Notes under the pieces: model-generated
Seen by the model: only the letters and a program-made list of their open reading frames with translations
Told to the model about the DNA's origin: nothing
Database searches by the model: none
Part shown: positions 46,330 through 54,291 of the stretch, one piece after another
Numbering within the stretch: the stretch's first letter is position 1
Layout: every line of letters starts with the position of its first letter
Made by a program: the position numbers and the translations under genes
NCBI RefSeq assembly: GCF_003258315.1
Contig: NZ_CP030032.1
Span: forward strand, 3,846,501-3,910,500
Source of the DNA: Bradymonas sediminis
GTDB lineage: Bacteria > Myxococcota_A > Bradymonadia > Bradymonadales > Bradymonadaceae
Length of the DNA stretch: 64,000 nt
Direction of reading: 5' to 3'

Positions 46330-46343
46330 GGTTAAGTTTAACC
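46330..46343. promoter_or_regulatory. Palindrome GGTTAAGTTTAACC upstream of the Nudix gene
   Basis: A perfect 6-bp inverted repeat with a 2-nt spacer, 37 bp before the Nudix ATG. A candidate operator; no supporting motif nearby. Confidence 0.3.
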
Positions 46344-46380
46344 CCCAATCACCCGCATTTCTTTTTGTACTTATCTGCAT

Positions 46381-46896
46381 ATGTCAACCCATTTGGGCTC
46401 AACGCAAAACGAAGTAGAACACTCCTCCGGCGGCGTGTTGATTCGTCAATATCAGGGAGAGAACGAAATCTGCCTGGTCCAGATCCCTACGCGCGGCGGC
46501 AACCCGAGTTGGCGTCTTCCCAAAGGCGGCATCGAGGCCGGTGAGACCTCCGAGCAGGCCGCGCTGCGCGAGACCCGCGAAGAGACCGGCTGCCACGGGG
46601 AGGTCCTCTCCGAGCTCAGCCCCCTCGAATATTGGTATACCCGCCGCGATGACGACACCGGCGAGCGCATTCGGGTGCGCAAATTGGTCGACTTCTTCCT
46701 GATGAAATACACCCACGGCGACACCGGTGACCACGATCACGAGGTCGATGAGTCAAAGTGGTTCACGTTCTCACAGGCGCTTGAAACGATCAGCTACGAC
46801 GCCGAGCGCCGCGTCTTCCAGGAGGCGATTCACGCCTGGGACGCGTATCTTTACCGCCAGAGCTTCGAAGAAGAAGGCGCCGGAACGAGCCTCTAA
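46381..46896 (+). CDS. Nudix hydrolase
   Basis: A 171-aa protein with a complete Nudix box at about 49-71: GG-x5-E, then RETREETG, which binds metal and cleaves nucleoside diphosphates linked to another moiety. It also has WRLPKGG before the box and a C-terminal helix common in (di)nucleoside polyphosphate hydrolases. The exact substrate is unknown. The ATG lacks an obvious ribosome site. Confidence 0.85.
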   Translation: MSTHLGSTQNEVEHSSGGVLIRQYQGENEICLVQIPTRGGNPSWRLPKGGIEAGETSEQAALRETREETGCHGEVLSELSPLEYWYTRRDDDTGERIRVRKLVDFFLMKYTHGDTGDHDHEVDESKWFTFSQALETISYDAERRVFQEAIHAWDAYLYRQSFEEEGAGTSL

Positions 46897-46927
46897 CCCC
46901 CTAATATCTATACAGATTCAACGGAAC

Positions 46928-47527
46928 TCAGCCGGCTTTTCGCTCAGCGTAGAGCAATACACGCGACGCCAGGGCGATGGGCATCGCCTCGTCGACCTCA
47001 AGCTCATGGTCCGACGGAAGCTCCTCGTATTGGGAGGCCTCCGCCCGCGTGATCTGGGTCTCCAGCACAAAGCGTTTACCCTGGCCCTCGACCTTTAGAT
47101 ACACAGTCGAGGGCGCGTCGGAGGGCTTGTCCTCCAGGGAGAGCCCGGGCGCCGCCACGATCTCATAGGTGGGCTGCTCAATCTCGAGCAGAACGCCCGC
47201 GTTCTCGCGCCAGCGAAAGAGCGCTTCACCCGCTAAAATCGCGCGGTGCACCTCCAACTCGACCATCCCCTGACGCACAAAAAACTTGCCCATCAGCCCC
47301 ACCAAAATCGTCCAGGCGAGAACCACCAGGGCCGAGATAATCAACGCCTGAGTGGGCGCCTTTTTGACGCCCTCAAACGCGCTCCCCATCGCGAAGAGCA
47401 CCACGCAAATACCGCCCAAGAACCCGCTCAGCACCGAATGCGTCCCGATCCAAACGAAGAGCCGCGCCAACGCGGTGGTGCGCGGTCTTTCGATGATCTT
47501 CTTATAGGCAAATTCGGTGCTGGTCAT
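46928..47527 (-). CDS. Membrane protein with two helices, unknown function
   Basis: A 199-aa protein with helices at about 28-48 (SGFLGGICVVLFAMGSAF) and 62-82 (ALIISALVVLAWTILVGLMG), then a soluble C-terminal beta-rich part of about 110 residues. It lies 33 bp downstream of thiI on the same strand, so it may share that transcript. No known family recognised. Confidence 0.65.
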   Translation of the reverse strand: MTSTEFAYKKIIERPRTTALARLFVWIGTHSVLSGFLGGICVVLFAMGSAFEGVKKAPTQALIISALVVLAWTILVGLMGKFFVRQGMVELEVHRAILAGEALFRWRENAGVLLEIEQPTYEIVAAPGLSLEDKPSDAPSTVYLKVEGQGKRFVLETQITRAEASQYEELPSDHELEVDEAMPIALASRVLLYAERKAG

Positions 47528-47560
47528 GCGTAGACTCGCTCAATAAGGAACCCGGTTGGT

Positions 47561-49048
47561 TCAGGCGGCCATCGTCTCGAGATGACGGCGAAGCGCGCGC
47601 GTGCCGCGGCGGAAGCTATGCGCCTTAAAGCCCATCTTGCGCATCATATCAGCCAGGAACGCGCTCTTAAGCCCGACGTCACACAGCAGCAAATAGGTCG
47701 CCTCTTTGGGCAGATACGCGACGTTGCCCACCGCGGTGTCAAAGTCCATCTCGACCGCGTCCGGGACTTTCCATTTCGAGCGCGCCGCGCTGGTGCGAAG
47801 GTCGATCATCACCGCCCCCTCGACCAGGGAGTCGACCTCGAGATCGGACTCGAGCATATCGGCGCCGCCGCGCATCTCGCAGACCTTCAGGGTCTTGCGA
47901 TGCTCCACCAGCGACTCGAGCAGCTTGCGGCTCACCCGCTCTTCCTCGCGGTCGAGGCGCTTCGCGCTGCCGTTGGTGACCGGGCGACCGCCGTCAAGCG
48001 CGCAGAACTCGGGGACATCCGCCGAGAGGTCGTGGGTCCCGATGATTCGGGCCAGCGCGATGATATCTTCCTTATTGAGCCCCACCAGCGGGCGCAAAAT
48101 CGGGGTCAGCACCGAGGTCTGGATCGCGGCCAGGTTCATCAGCGTTTGCGAGGACACCTGCCCCGCCGATTCGCCGGTGATCATCGCCGGATAGCCCTCT
48201 TCCTCGCAGATCATATGCGAGGCGCGCATCATCAGGCGCTTGAGCAACAGCTGCCAATAGCTGCCGCTGACGTTGTCTTTCATATCGGCGACGATCGGGC
48301 GCAAATCGACGATATGGAATTTGGCCTGGTAGCCGTTCGACCAACGCTCGCAGAGCATCTTGGTCACATCCCGAACGCCGCGCTCATGGGCCGGCCCGCC
48401 GAGGTTAAAGAAGATAAAGTCCAGGTCGATGCCGCGTTTCTGCATCATATACGCCGCGACCGCCGAGTCGAACCCCCCGCTCATCAGCGCCACCGCTTTG
48501 CCCTCCGAGCCCATCGGCAGACCGCCGGGCCCCACGAGCTCGTCGTCGAGGAAAAACACATTATTTTCGCGCACTTCCACGCCCACCACGACCTCGGGGT
48601 TATCGAGGTCGACCCCGGCGCTCTGGGCGTGCAGGCTCGACCCGAGCGCGCGCCCCAGGTCCATCGAGGCGAACGGAATATTGCCGCGGTTACCCACGCG
48701 TTTGCTGCGCACCGCGAACGTCTTTCCGACCACCTTCTCGCGATAGAGTCGCTCGCCAATTTCGACGATATCCTCCAGGGTCTCCCACGGATACGCGTAG
48801 GCCGGAATCACGCCCTGAATGCCGTAGACACGCGCCAAAATCTCGGGCGCGCGCGGGTCGTTGACCTCGACGTCCATGCGCGACCAATGCCGGATTAACT
48901 TATATTCGGTGATCCCCGCGTTCTCCAAAGCCATGCGGATATTGTGGAGGAGTCGGTCCTGAAAACGTCGACGAACTTGCGGGGATTTGATGCATAACTC
49001 GCCCGAGAGCCGAAGAATAATAGTGCGATATGTGTCCGTACTGACCAC
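47561..49048 (-). CDS. thiI: tRNA 4-thiouridine synthase ThiI, with rhodanese domain
   Basis: A 495-aa sulfurtransferase making s4U at tRNA position 8 and supplying sulfur for thiamine thiazole. An N-terminal THUMP region, PP-loop SGGFDS (190-195), Cys349 in PEFCALDGGRPVT (like the E. coli Cys344 site) and Cys456 in LLLCDVGLKS, the active rhodanese Cys, are all present. The GTG start at 49048 has GGAG eight bases upstream. It is followed by the 199-aa membrane protein. Confidence 0.92.
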   Translation of the reverse strand: MVSTDTYRTIILRLSGELCIKSPQVRRRFQDRLLHNIRMALENAGITEYKLIRHWSRMDVEVNDPRAPEILARVYGIQGVIPAYAYPWETLEDIVEIGERLYREKVVGKTFAVRSKRVGNRGNIPFASMDLGRALGSSLHAQSAGVDLDNPEVVVGVEVRENNVFFLDDELVGPGGLPMGSEGKAVALMSGGFDSAVAAYMMQKRGIDLDFIFFNLGGPAHERGVRDVTKMLCERWSNGYQAKFHIVDLRPIVADMKDNVSGSYWQLLLKRLMMRASHMICEEEGYPAMITGESAGQVSSQTLMNLAAIQTSVLTPILRPLVGLNKEDIIALARIIGTHDLSADVPEFCALDGGRPVTNGSAKRLDREEERVSRKLLESLVEHRKTLKVCEMRGGADMLESDLEVDSLVEGAVMIDLRTSAARSKWKVPDAVEMDFDTAVGNVAYLPKEATYLLLCDVGLKSAFLADMMRKMGFKAHSFRRGTRALRRHLETMAA

Positions 49049-49256
49049 GATAAACTCCGCGTTGGATATATTGGGGGCGCAAAGATTGAAGGTATGGGGA
49101 TGGGCCCGTGCCTAGAAACCACCGTGAGGGCCCGCGCATTTCATGGACAACCTCGCCGCCTATGTCAAGGCGTGGGCCGAAATACGCCGCGCAAAAAGAA
49201 CGCCTCGGCGGTCGTTCGGCGGGGAGAAACGCGCAATTTTCGCTCGCCCAAGGACG

Positions 49257-49285
49257 CAGAAAAGGCGCGCAAGATGCGCGCCCTT
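49257..49285 (-). terminator. Rho-independent terminator of the ridA-like gene
   Basis: On the minus strand, an 8-bp stem (GGCGCGCA with TGCGCGCC) and a 3-nt loop are followed by TTTTCT, about 30 bases after the stop codon of the RidA gene. Confidence 0.75.
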
Positions 49286-49315
49286 TCCGTTCAATTCAAA
49301 CCGCGCCCCTCAGGC

Positions 49316-49813
49316 TTACTCTTCTTCGGGCGACGCCGCGGCGGAATTCGCCTCGACATCTTCAGCAGCCTCGGGTGCTGCGGCTTCAGCAGCCACTTCG
49401 GGCTCGGGCTCCGGCGCCGGAGCCGGCTCGGGCACCGCCGCGATCATGTCGATCTCGACGAGCACATCTTTGGGAAGGCGCGAGACCTCCACCGCCACCC
49501 GCGCCGGCGGGTTGCGGTCAAAGAAGCGCCCGTACATCTCGTTGACCTTGGCATAGTCGGTCATATTCTTGAGATAAATCGTCGTGCGAAGCGCGTGGGT
49601 AAAGTCCAATCCGCGCGCGTCGAGCACCGCGGCCAGGTTCGCCATCACCCGCGCGGTCTGCGCCTCGACGCCGCCCTGGATGACCTCATTGGTCTCCGGA
49701 TCGATCGGAATCTGGCCGGAGCAAAACAACAGCCCGCCATAACCCACCGCTTGCGAGTAGGGGCCGAGCGCCTTGGGAGCCTTGTCGGTATCAACGATCA
49801 CTTTCGAATCCAT
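49316..49813 (-). CDS. RidA/YjgF family protein with acidic C-terminal tail
   Basis: A 165-aa protein. The first 122 residues are a RidA domain (ALGPYSQAV, LFCSGQIPIDPET, PPARVAVEVSRLPKDVLVEI), with the conserved Arg in PPARVAVEV that binds the enamine/imine substrate's carboxylate. RidA deaminates reactive imines from PLP enzymes. A tail of about 40 residues rich in Pro, Glu and Ala follows (PEPAPAPEPEPEVAAEAAA), unusual for this family of usually 125-130 aa. GGAGAG lies before the ATG at 49813. Confidence 0.88.
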   Translation of the reverse strand: MDSKVIVDTDKAPKALGPYSQAVGYGGLLFCSGQIPIDPETNEVIQGGVEAQTARVMANLAAVLDARGLDFTHALRTTIYLKNMTDYAKVNEMYGRFFDRNPPARVAVEVSRLPKDVLVEIDMIAAVPEPAPAPEPEPEVAAEAAAPEAAEDVEANSAAASPEEE

Positions 49814-50095
49814 GATTCTCTCCAATTCTATAAGCTCTATTTATAATGACTTCCAACCCATCCAGGCGACTAACCTAGCATCTTTTTCGCCCGTGCACTC
49901 TCGCCCAAAATCCAGGCGGCGAAGATCAAATCTGATGCGCCGATAATTAGATGAATCCGCACGAATGAGTAAAGGATCATTTTGTCTGCGCCGCGCCGTG
50001 TCCATCTTCGAGTGGAGCGGGCGGGCGTTGCCAAAGCGCCAAAGCCCCGCTCGGGACACAGTTCACCTTGCTTCACACTTCGCCTGGAGGTTTCA

Positions 50096-50974
50096 ATGGC
50101 GACCCACCCACAGGGGCGCGCGCAGCCGCGCGCCATCGCAGCGAAGCTGATCGAGTTGGCCCACGCCCGCGTCGACGAGCGCGGTCGCTGGAGCAGCGCG
50201 GCGCGCGTGCTCGAATTCCAACGCACCATGCGGCTCCTGGGAGAGCAGATTCAGCCGCGCAGCCGCCTGCTCGAATTAGGCGCCACCTCCACCCTCTACA
50301 CCACCGCTCTGGCGCGGCGCGGGCACCGGATGACCGTGGTCAGCACGCGCCAGGCATATCTGCAAAAGGCGCGCCGCGAGCTCAACGAGCACGCCCTCGC
50401 CGATCAGGTGCGCCTGATCTTTCTGCCCACCCTCGGCGCGCTCCCCATGCAGACCCTCGCCCACTTCGACGCCGTGCTGATCTTCGAGCCGCTATTGCAC
50501 CTCCTCGACGACGACGAGCGCCGGCGCATGGCCGGCGAGGCGGTGCGATTGCTGCGCAATGATGGGCATATTATCGTGCACTTCTTCCCGCCGGCCAGTG
50601 GCTATATCCGGGCGCTCAAGCTCGCCGAGACCCACCCCGATCAGATCGATGAAGCGACCATCGATCGGGTATTTGAGTCGCATATCTTGAGCAGCGAGGA
50701 CACCGCAGGCGCGCTCCAATTCGAGGCAGAGGTCTATCTATCACTCGACGAGGTCACCGAACTCTTCGCCTCGCTGGGCGTTGAATTCCAGGACGCCCAG
50801 TCGCTCAACGGCATCGCGGCGCGGCGCGAAGCCGAGTTCCTAGAGCTGGGCGACGAAAGCCCGCGCCTCTTCGAGGTCTGCCGTGACCTGTTGGAGCAAT
50901 CCTCGCGGGACCCCGAGATCATCGCCACCGGTGACCGCGCCGCCTGGGTCGGGCGCAAAGTGAGGCGCCATTAG
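50096..50974 (+). CDS. SAM-dependent class I methyltransferase
   Basis: A 292-aa protein. Motif I-like RLLELGATSTLYTTALARRG begins the SAM-binding Rossmann fold, then FDAVLIFEPLLHLLDDDERR fits motif IV/post-IV of class I methyltransferases. Substrate not predictable. The ATG at 50096 has TGGAGG seven bases upstream and lies inside a longer open frame. Ends 8 bp before the convergent HhH gene. Confidence 0.75.
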   Translation: MATHPQGRAQPRAIAAKLIELAHARVDERGRWSSAARVLEFQRTMRLLGEQIQPRSRLLELGATSTLYTTALARRGHRMTVVSTRQAYLQKARRELNEHALADQVRLIFLPTLGALPMQTLAHFDAVLIFEPLLHLLDDDERRRMAGEAVRLLRNDGHIIVHFFPPASGYIRALKLAETHPDQIDEATIDRVFESHILSSEDTAGALQFEAEVYLSLDEVTELFASLGVEFQDAQSLNGIAARREAEFLELGDESPRLFEVCRDLLEQSSRDPEIIATGDRAAWVGRKVRRH

Positions 50975-50982
50975 ATGAGCGC

Positions 50983-51951
50983 TCAACCGTGCTCGGCGGC
51001 CTTGGACTCCATCAACCAATGGTAAAAAAGATAGTGCCAAACCGGCGCCTCAAAGCCTCGCCAATTCGCGCGGATCTTCTCGTAGGCCTCCTCGGTCACC
51101 GCGTCCGGGTCGTGGGGATCGATGCCGTATATCGAGAAGAGCCAGCGTCGATAGCCGACCTCCTGGCCACGGTTCTTCGACGATGTTGAGCGCTGCGCCA
51201 TAAAGTTGGAGTCGGCGCGGTTTCGCCGAAACATCAACGCCTGCGCGGTCGCCGGCCCAATGCCGCGAATCCCATTGACCACCTCCCAAAATTCCTCGGC
51301 GCTCATCTTCTCAAGCGCGTCCTGGTCAATCTCACCGGAGGCGATCGACGCGGCCAAACCCACCACGTATTCGCCCTTTCGCGCCGATATTCCGAACGCC
51401 CGAAAGTCCTCGGGGTCGACAGCCGCCAGCACTTCCGGGCGCGGATAGCTATAATATTGGCGCCCCTGCCACTCAAAACCGGTGCCCCAGGCCTTGCGAA
51501 TATCCTGCACCATGCGCCGGCGCGTCGGGTCATGCGAGATCCGGGTGCGCACGATATGGCGCATCGCGTCCTCAAAAAAACAGGAGCGCGCCAGGCGCTT
51601 AAACCCGTAGTGCTCCTCGACGATCGGCCCGAGCACCGGGTCGTCTGCGACCGCCGCCTCGAACGCCGTCAGGTCGATCTTCGAGCCCACGATACGCCCG
51701 ACCAACCGCTCAATCTCGGCTTCTTCGGCCTTCGTGGGGCTATCCTGCTCAGGCAGCTCCACCTCAAAGACCGGCTCGACCGGGTTCTGATTATAGCGAA
51801 TCACCGCCAACACGCTGCGATCGCTCAGGTTGAGCCCACGCACCAACCCCCGCTCGGCGATCTCAATGGGGTCGTCTTCGGCCTCAAAATATTCGTCGAC
51901 ATCCAGCGTAAGAAAGAAGTCGTGGGGCGGCTGCGAAGAAATACGGATCAT
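50983..51951 (-). CDS. AlkA-like HhH-GPD DNA glycosylase family protein
   Basis: A 322-aa protein. The N-terminal domain (about 1-110) looks like AlkA's first domain, followed by FFEDAMRHIVRTRISHDPTRR and the HhH motif GIRGIGPATAQALMFRR. In AlkA an Asp about 20 residues after the HhH (DD in FLPDDY) is catalytic; here the aligned region reads NRADSNFMAQRS, so that Asp is not in place. It may be a non-catalytic or differently acting member. The ATG at 51951 has GGAG eight bases upstream. The gene runs against the methyltransferase. Confidence 0.72.
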   Translation of the reverse strand: MIRISSQPPHDFFLTLDVDEYFEAEDDPIEIAERGLVRGLNLSDRSVLAVIRYNQNPVEPVFEVELPEQDSPTKAEEAEIERLVGRIVGSKIDLTAFEAAVADDPVLGPIVEEHYGFKRLARSCFFEDAMRHIVRTRISHDPTRRRMVQDIRKAWGTGFEWQGRQYYSYPRPEVLAAVDPEDFRAFGISARKGEYVVGLAASIASGEIDQDALEKMSAEEFWEVVNGIRGIGPATAQALMFRRNRADSNFMAQRSTSSKNRGQEVGYRRWLFSIYGIDPHDPDAVTEEAYEKIRANWRGFEAPVWHYLFYHWLMESKAAEHG

Positions 51952-52113
51952 GGAAGGACTCCAAAAGTAGGTGCGCGTGAGCTGCGAAATAATTCGGGCA
52001 GACAACCGGGTTCAGATTCTTTCAGACGATTAGACAATTCGATTCTTCGATAATCTGACCATGCGATCTAAACTGCTCGCGTCTAACCCATAGCATCTAA
52101 CAAAAGAATCCAT

Positions 52114-53265
52114 ATGTCAGAAGAGCCAAAAAATCCGCGCGCCGCGTTGGGCCAATATTATCAATCCCTCGACGAGCGCTGGGCGCTGAGCGATCGCGCG
52201 CGCCGCTGGCTGCCCTTTTCGTTTTTCGTGGGCGGCTTTCTTTTCGACGTGCTCACGCTCGGGCGCATGGTCACGATGCTCAACCTGGCCGTGGTCGCGC
52301 TTTACGCGCTCGGGGCGGGAGCTTTTTTGGTGCTCCTTGGACGCTTTAGCACCAGCGGCGCGGCGCTCTCCGAGGAGTCCCCCTCGGAGGCCCGCCTGCG
52401 GCTCGAAGGCGCCCCCGAGCCGACCCTACTCAAATGGCTGCGGTGGGCCGGCTTCGCGTTCAACTTCTGCCTCGGCTCCCTCTTTAGCGCACTGGTCGTG
52501 CTGTATTTTAAGAGCGCGGGGGAATGGCTGACCCTTTTAACGGTTCTTCTGCTATTTGGCGCGATGCTCTTTAACGAATTCGCGCGCCTCAAGGACTCCC
52601 AGCGCCACCTGTCGTGGGCGATCTATTGCGTCAGCCTGGTGATGCTCTTCAACTTTTTGGTGCCGCATCTAGTCGGCAGCATCTCGGCCTGGTGGTTTTA
52701 TATCAGCACCGCCCTCGCCCTGGCCGCGGTCTACGGGTTGTGCGTGCTGGCGGGGCACCGCTTCAAGATGGTGCGCATGGCGACCCTCGCCGCGGGTGGC
52801 CTGGTGGCCCTCTTCGCGCTGGGCCTGATTCCGCCGGTGCCGCTGGTGCTCAAAAACACATTGGTCGGGCGAGATTTTAAGAAAGTCGATAAACAATATA
52901 CCTGCATGGTCGACACGCAGGGACCGATGGTTCGACTCGGCCTGGCCGAGCCCACCGTGGCCTGGCAGCCCGGTGAGCGCGTCGACGTGCTCACCGCGAT
53001 CTTCGCGCCGCGCTCGGTCGAAGTTGATATGGAACATCGCTGGTTCCGTGAGGTCCAAGGGTCGTGGGAGCTCACCGACACCATCCCCTTTCATATGCGC
53101 GGTGGGCGCCAAAAAGGTTGGCGGATGCATTCGGCCAAACGCCACGTTGCTCCCGGCCGCTGGAAAGTCGAAACCGCGGTCGCCAACGGCACAGGACTTG
53201 GTTATAAGACCTTCACGATTGAAAAGACCGACGGGCCCCGCGAATGCGCGCGCCTTATTCTATAA
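52114..53265 (+). CDS. Membrane protein with C-terminal DUF2914 domain
   Basis: A 383-aa protein. About six hydrophobic helices occupy residues 30-260, then a soluble C-terminal domain (about 285-383) with HRWFREVQGSWELTDTIPFH, GGRQKGWRMHSAKRH and GRWKVETAVANGTGLGYKTF matches DUF2914. Family function unknown. A probable leftward terminator follows the stop. Confidence 0.82.
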   Translation: MSEEPKNPRAALGQYYQSLDERWALSDRARRWLPFSFFVGGFLFDVLTLGRMVTMLNLAVVALYALGAGAFLVLLGRFSTSGAALSEESPSEARLRLEGAPEPTLLKWLRWAGFAFNFCLGSLFSALVVLYFKSAGEWLTLLTVLLLFGAMLFNEFARLKDSQRHLSWAIYCVSLVMLFNFLVPHLVGSISAWWFYISTALALAAVYGLCVLAGHRFKMVRMATLAAGGLVALFALGLIPPVPLVLKNTLVGRDFKKVDKQYTCMVDTQGPMVRLGLAEPTVAWQPGERVDVLTAIFAPRSVEVDMEHRWFREVQGSWELTDTIPFHMRGGRQKGWRMHSAKRHVAPGRWKVETAVANGTGLGYKTFTIEKTDGPRECARLIL

Positions 53266-53287
53266 AAAAAAGCCGCCCCAGGCGGCT
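53264..53287 (-). terminator. Hairpin with T-run on the minus strand only
   Basis: A 7-bp stem (AGCCGCC/GGCGGCT, loop CCA) with eight T residues on the minus strand but no T-run on the plus strand. As drawn it would end leftward transcripts, though both neighbouring genes run rightward. Confidence 0.5.
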
Positions 53288-53414
53288 CAAAAGCAGCCCA
53301 ATATGAACGCCCGCGCATTTCCAGTTCCTCGCCCTTGCTGCTAAGATAGCCGCGCATGAGGACGAATTTAATTGAGCGCATTTCAACTCATCCCTATCGA
53401 ACGCAGAAGCATCT

Positions 53415-54242
53415 ATGGCGAATCATGGCACCGAAAACTCGGAGCAAAAACCGGAACTCAGCCCTCAAGAATCCGCTGAGGTAGACGCCGTATTCGAGCG
53501 TTTTGAGAAAAACGAACGTGCGCGCAAGATCAAAGTCTTCCTTCTGGCGCTGGCCGTAGTCGCGGCAGGCGCGGCGGTCTTTTTGACCTCCGTGGTCTTC
53601 CGCGAGAACCGCCTCACCGCCAATATCGATATGGAGGCCATCGACACCGAAGCCGCCGCCAAGACCAACGACCCCCAATGCCGCGATATGATCGCGCAGG
53701 TCGACGATCTCAGCGCCCGCTTCTTCAAGTTGGAGCCCCAGCTTGAGGAGCACCTGCTCGGCGATGATCCGGAAAAGATCAAAGCGTTGCGCGACGAGAT
53801 CGCCCGCATTCAACAGCGCATCGACGAGATCAACGAATACTCCTTAAAAGCCAACCTGCGCTTCGAGACCTCGCGCACCGAGCTCGACGAATGGTTCGAT
53901 TATGTGGCCTTGGAGTTCACCTTCGTCGACCGCCTGGGACGCGAGCAGCTCGAGCTTTTGAATAAGGCCGAAGCTGCCCAAAACGAGGCCGACGCCGGCG
54001 TGGAAGGCGAGCCCAAACCCGACGCCGACGTGGAGGGCGTCGTGGTCGCCGAGGGAAAGAAAAAGAGAAACAAAAAGGAAGCGCCCAAGAAGACCCCGCT
54101 GGAGCGCAAACAAGCCGCGCTGGTCGCCCTGCACGACTCCTTCCAGAACTTCCGCATCTGGCATACTGCGGCCGCCCACCCGTGCGGTGGCGCCGAAGAG
54201 GGCGAAACCGGCTGGGTCCCGGCCGAAAAAGACGCCAAATAA
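53415..54242 (+). CDS. Single-pass membrane protein with coiled-coil region, unknown
   Basis: A 275-aa protein. A charged N-terminus leads to one helix (VFLLALAVVAAGAAVFLTSVV, about 41-61), then a helical, partly coiled-coil domain (EKIKALRDEIARIQQRIDEI) and a basic Lys-rich segment (GKKKRNKKEAPKKT) near the end. No family recognised. Weak ribosome site. Confidence 0.6.
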   Translation: MANHGTENSEQKPELSPQESAEVDAVFERFEKNERARKIKVFLLALAVVAAGAAVFLTSVVFRENRLTANIDMEAIDTEAAAKTNDPQCRDMIAQVDDLSARFFKLEPQLEEHLLGDDPEKIKALRDEIARIQQRIDEINEYSLKANLRFETSRTELDEWFDYVALEFTFVDRLGREQLELLNKAEAAQNEADAGVEGEPKPDADVEGVVVAEGKKKRNKKEAPKKTPLERKQAALVALHDSFQNFRIWHTAAAHPCGGAEEGETGWVPAEKDAK

Positions 54243-54291
54243 TCAGGCCCGGCGTTCGTTGCCCTGAAAATGCGCATCCAATGAGATTTTC

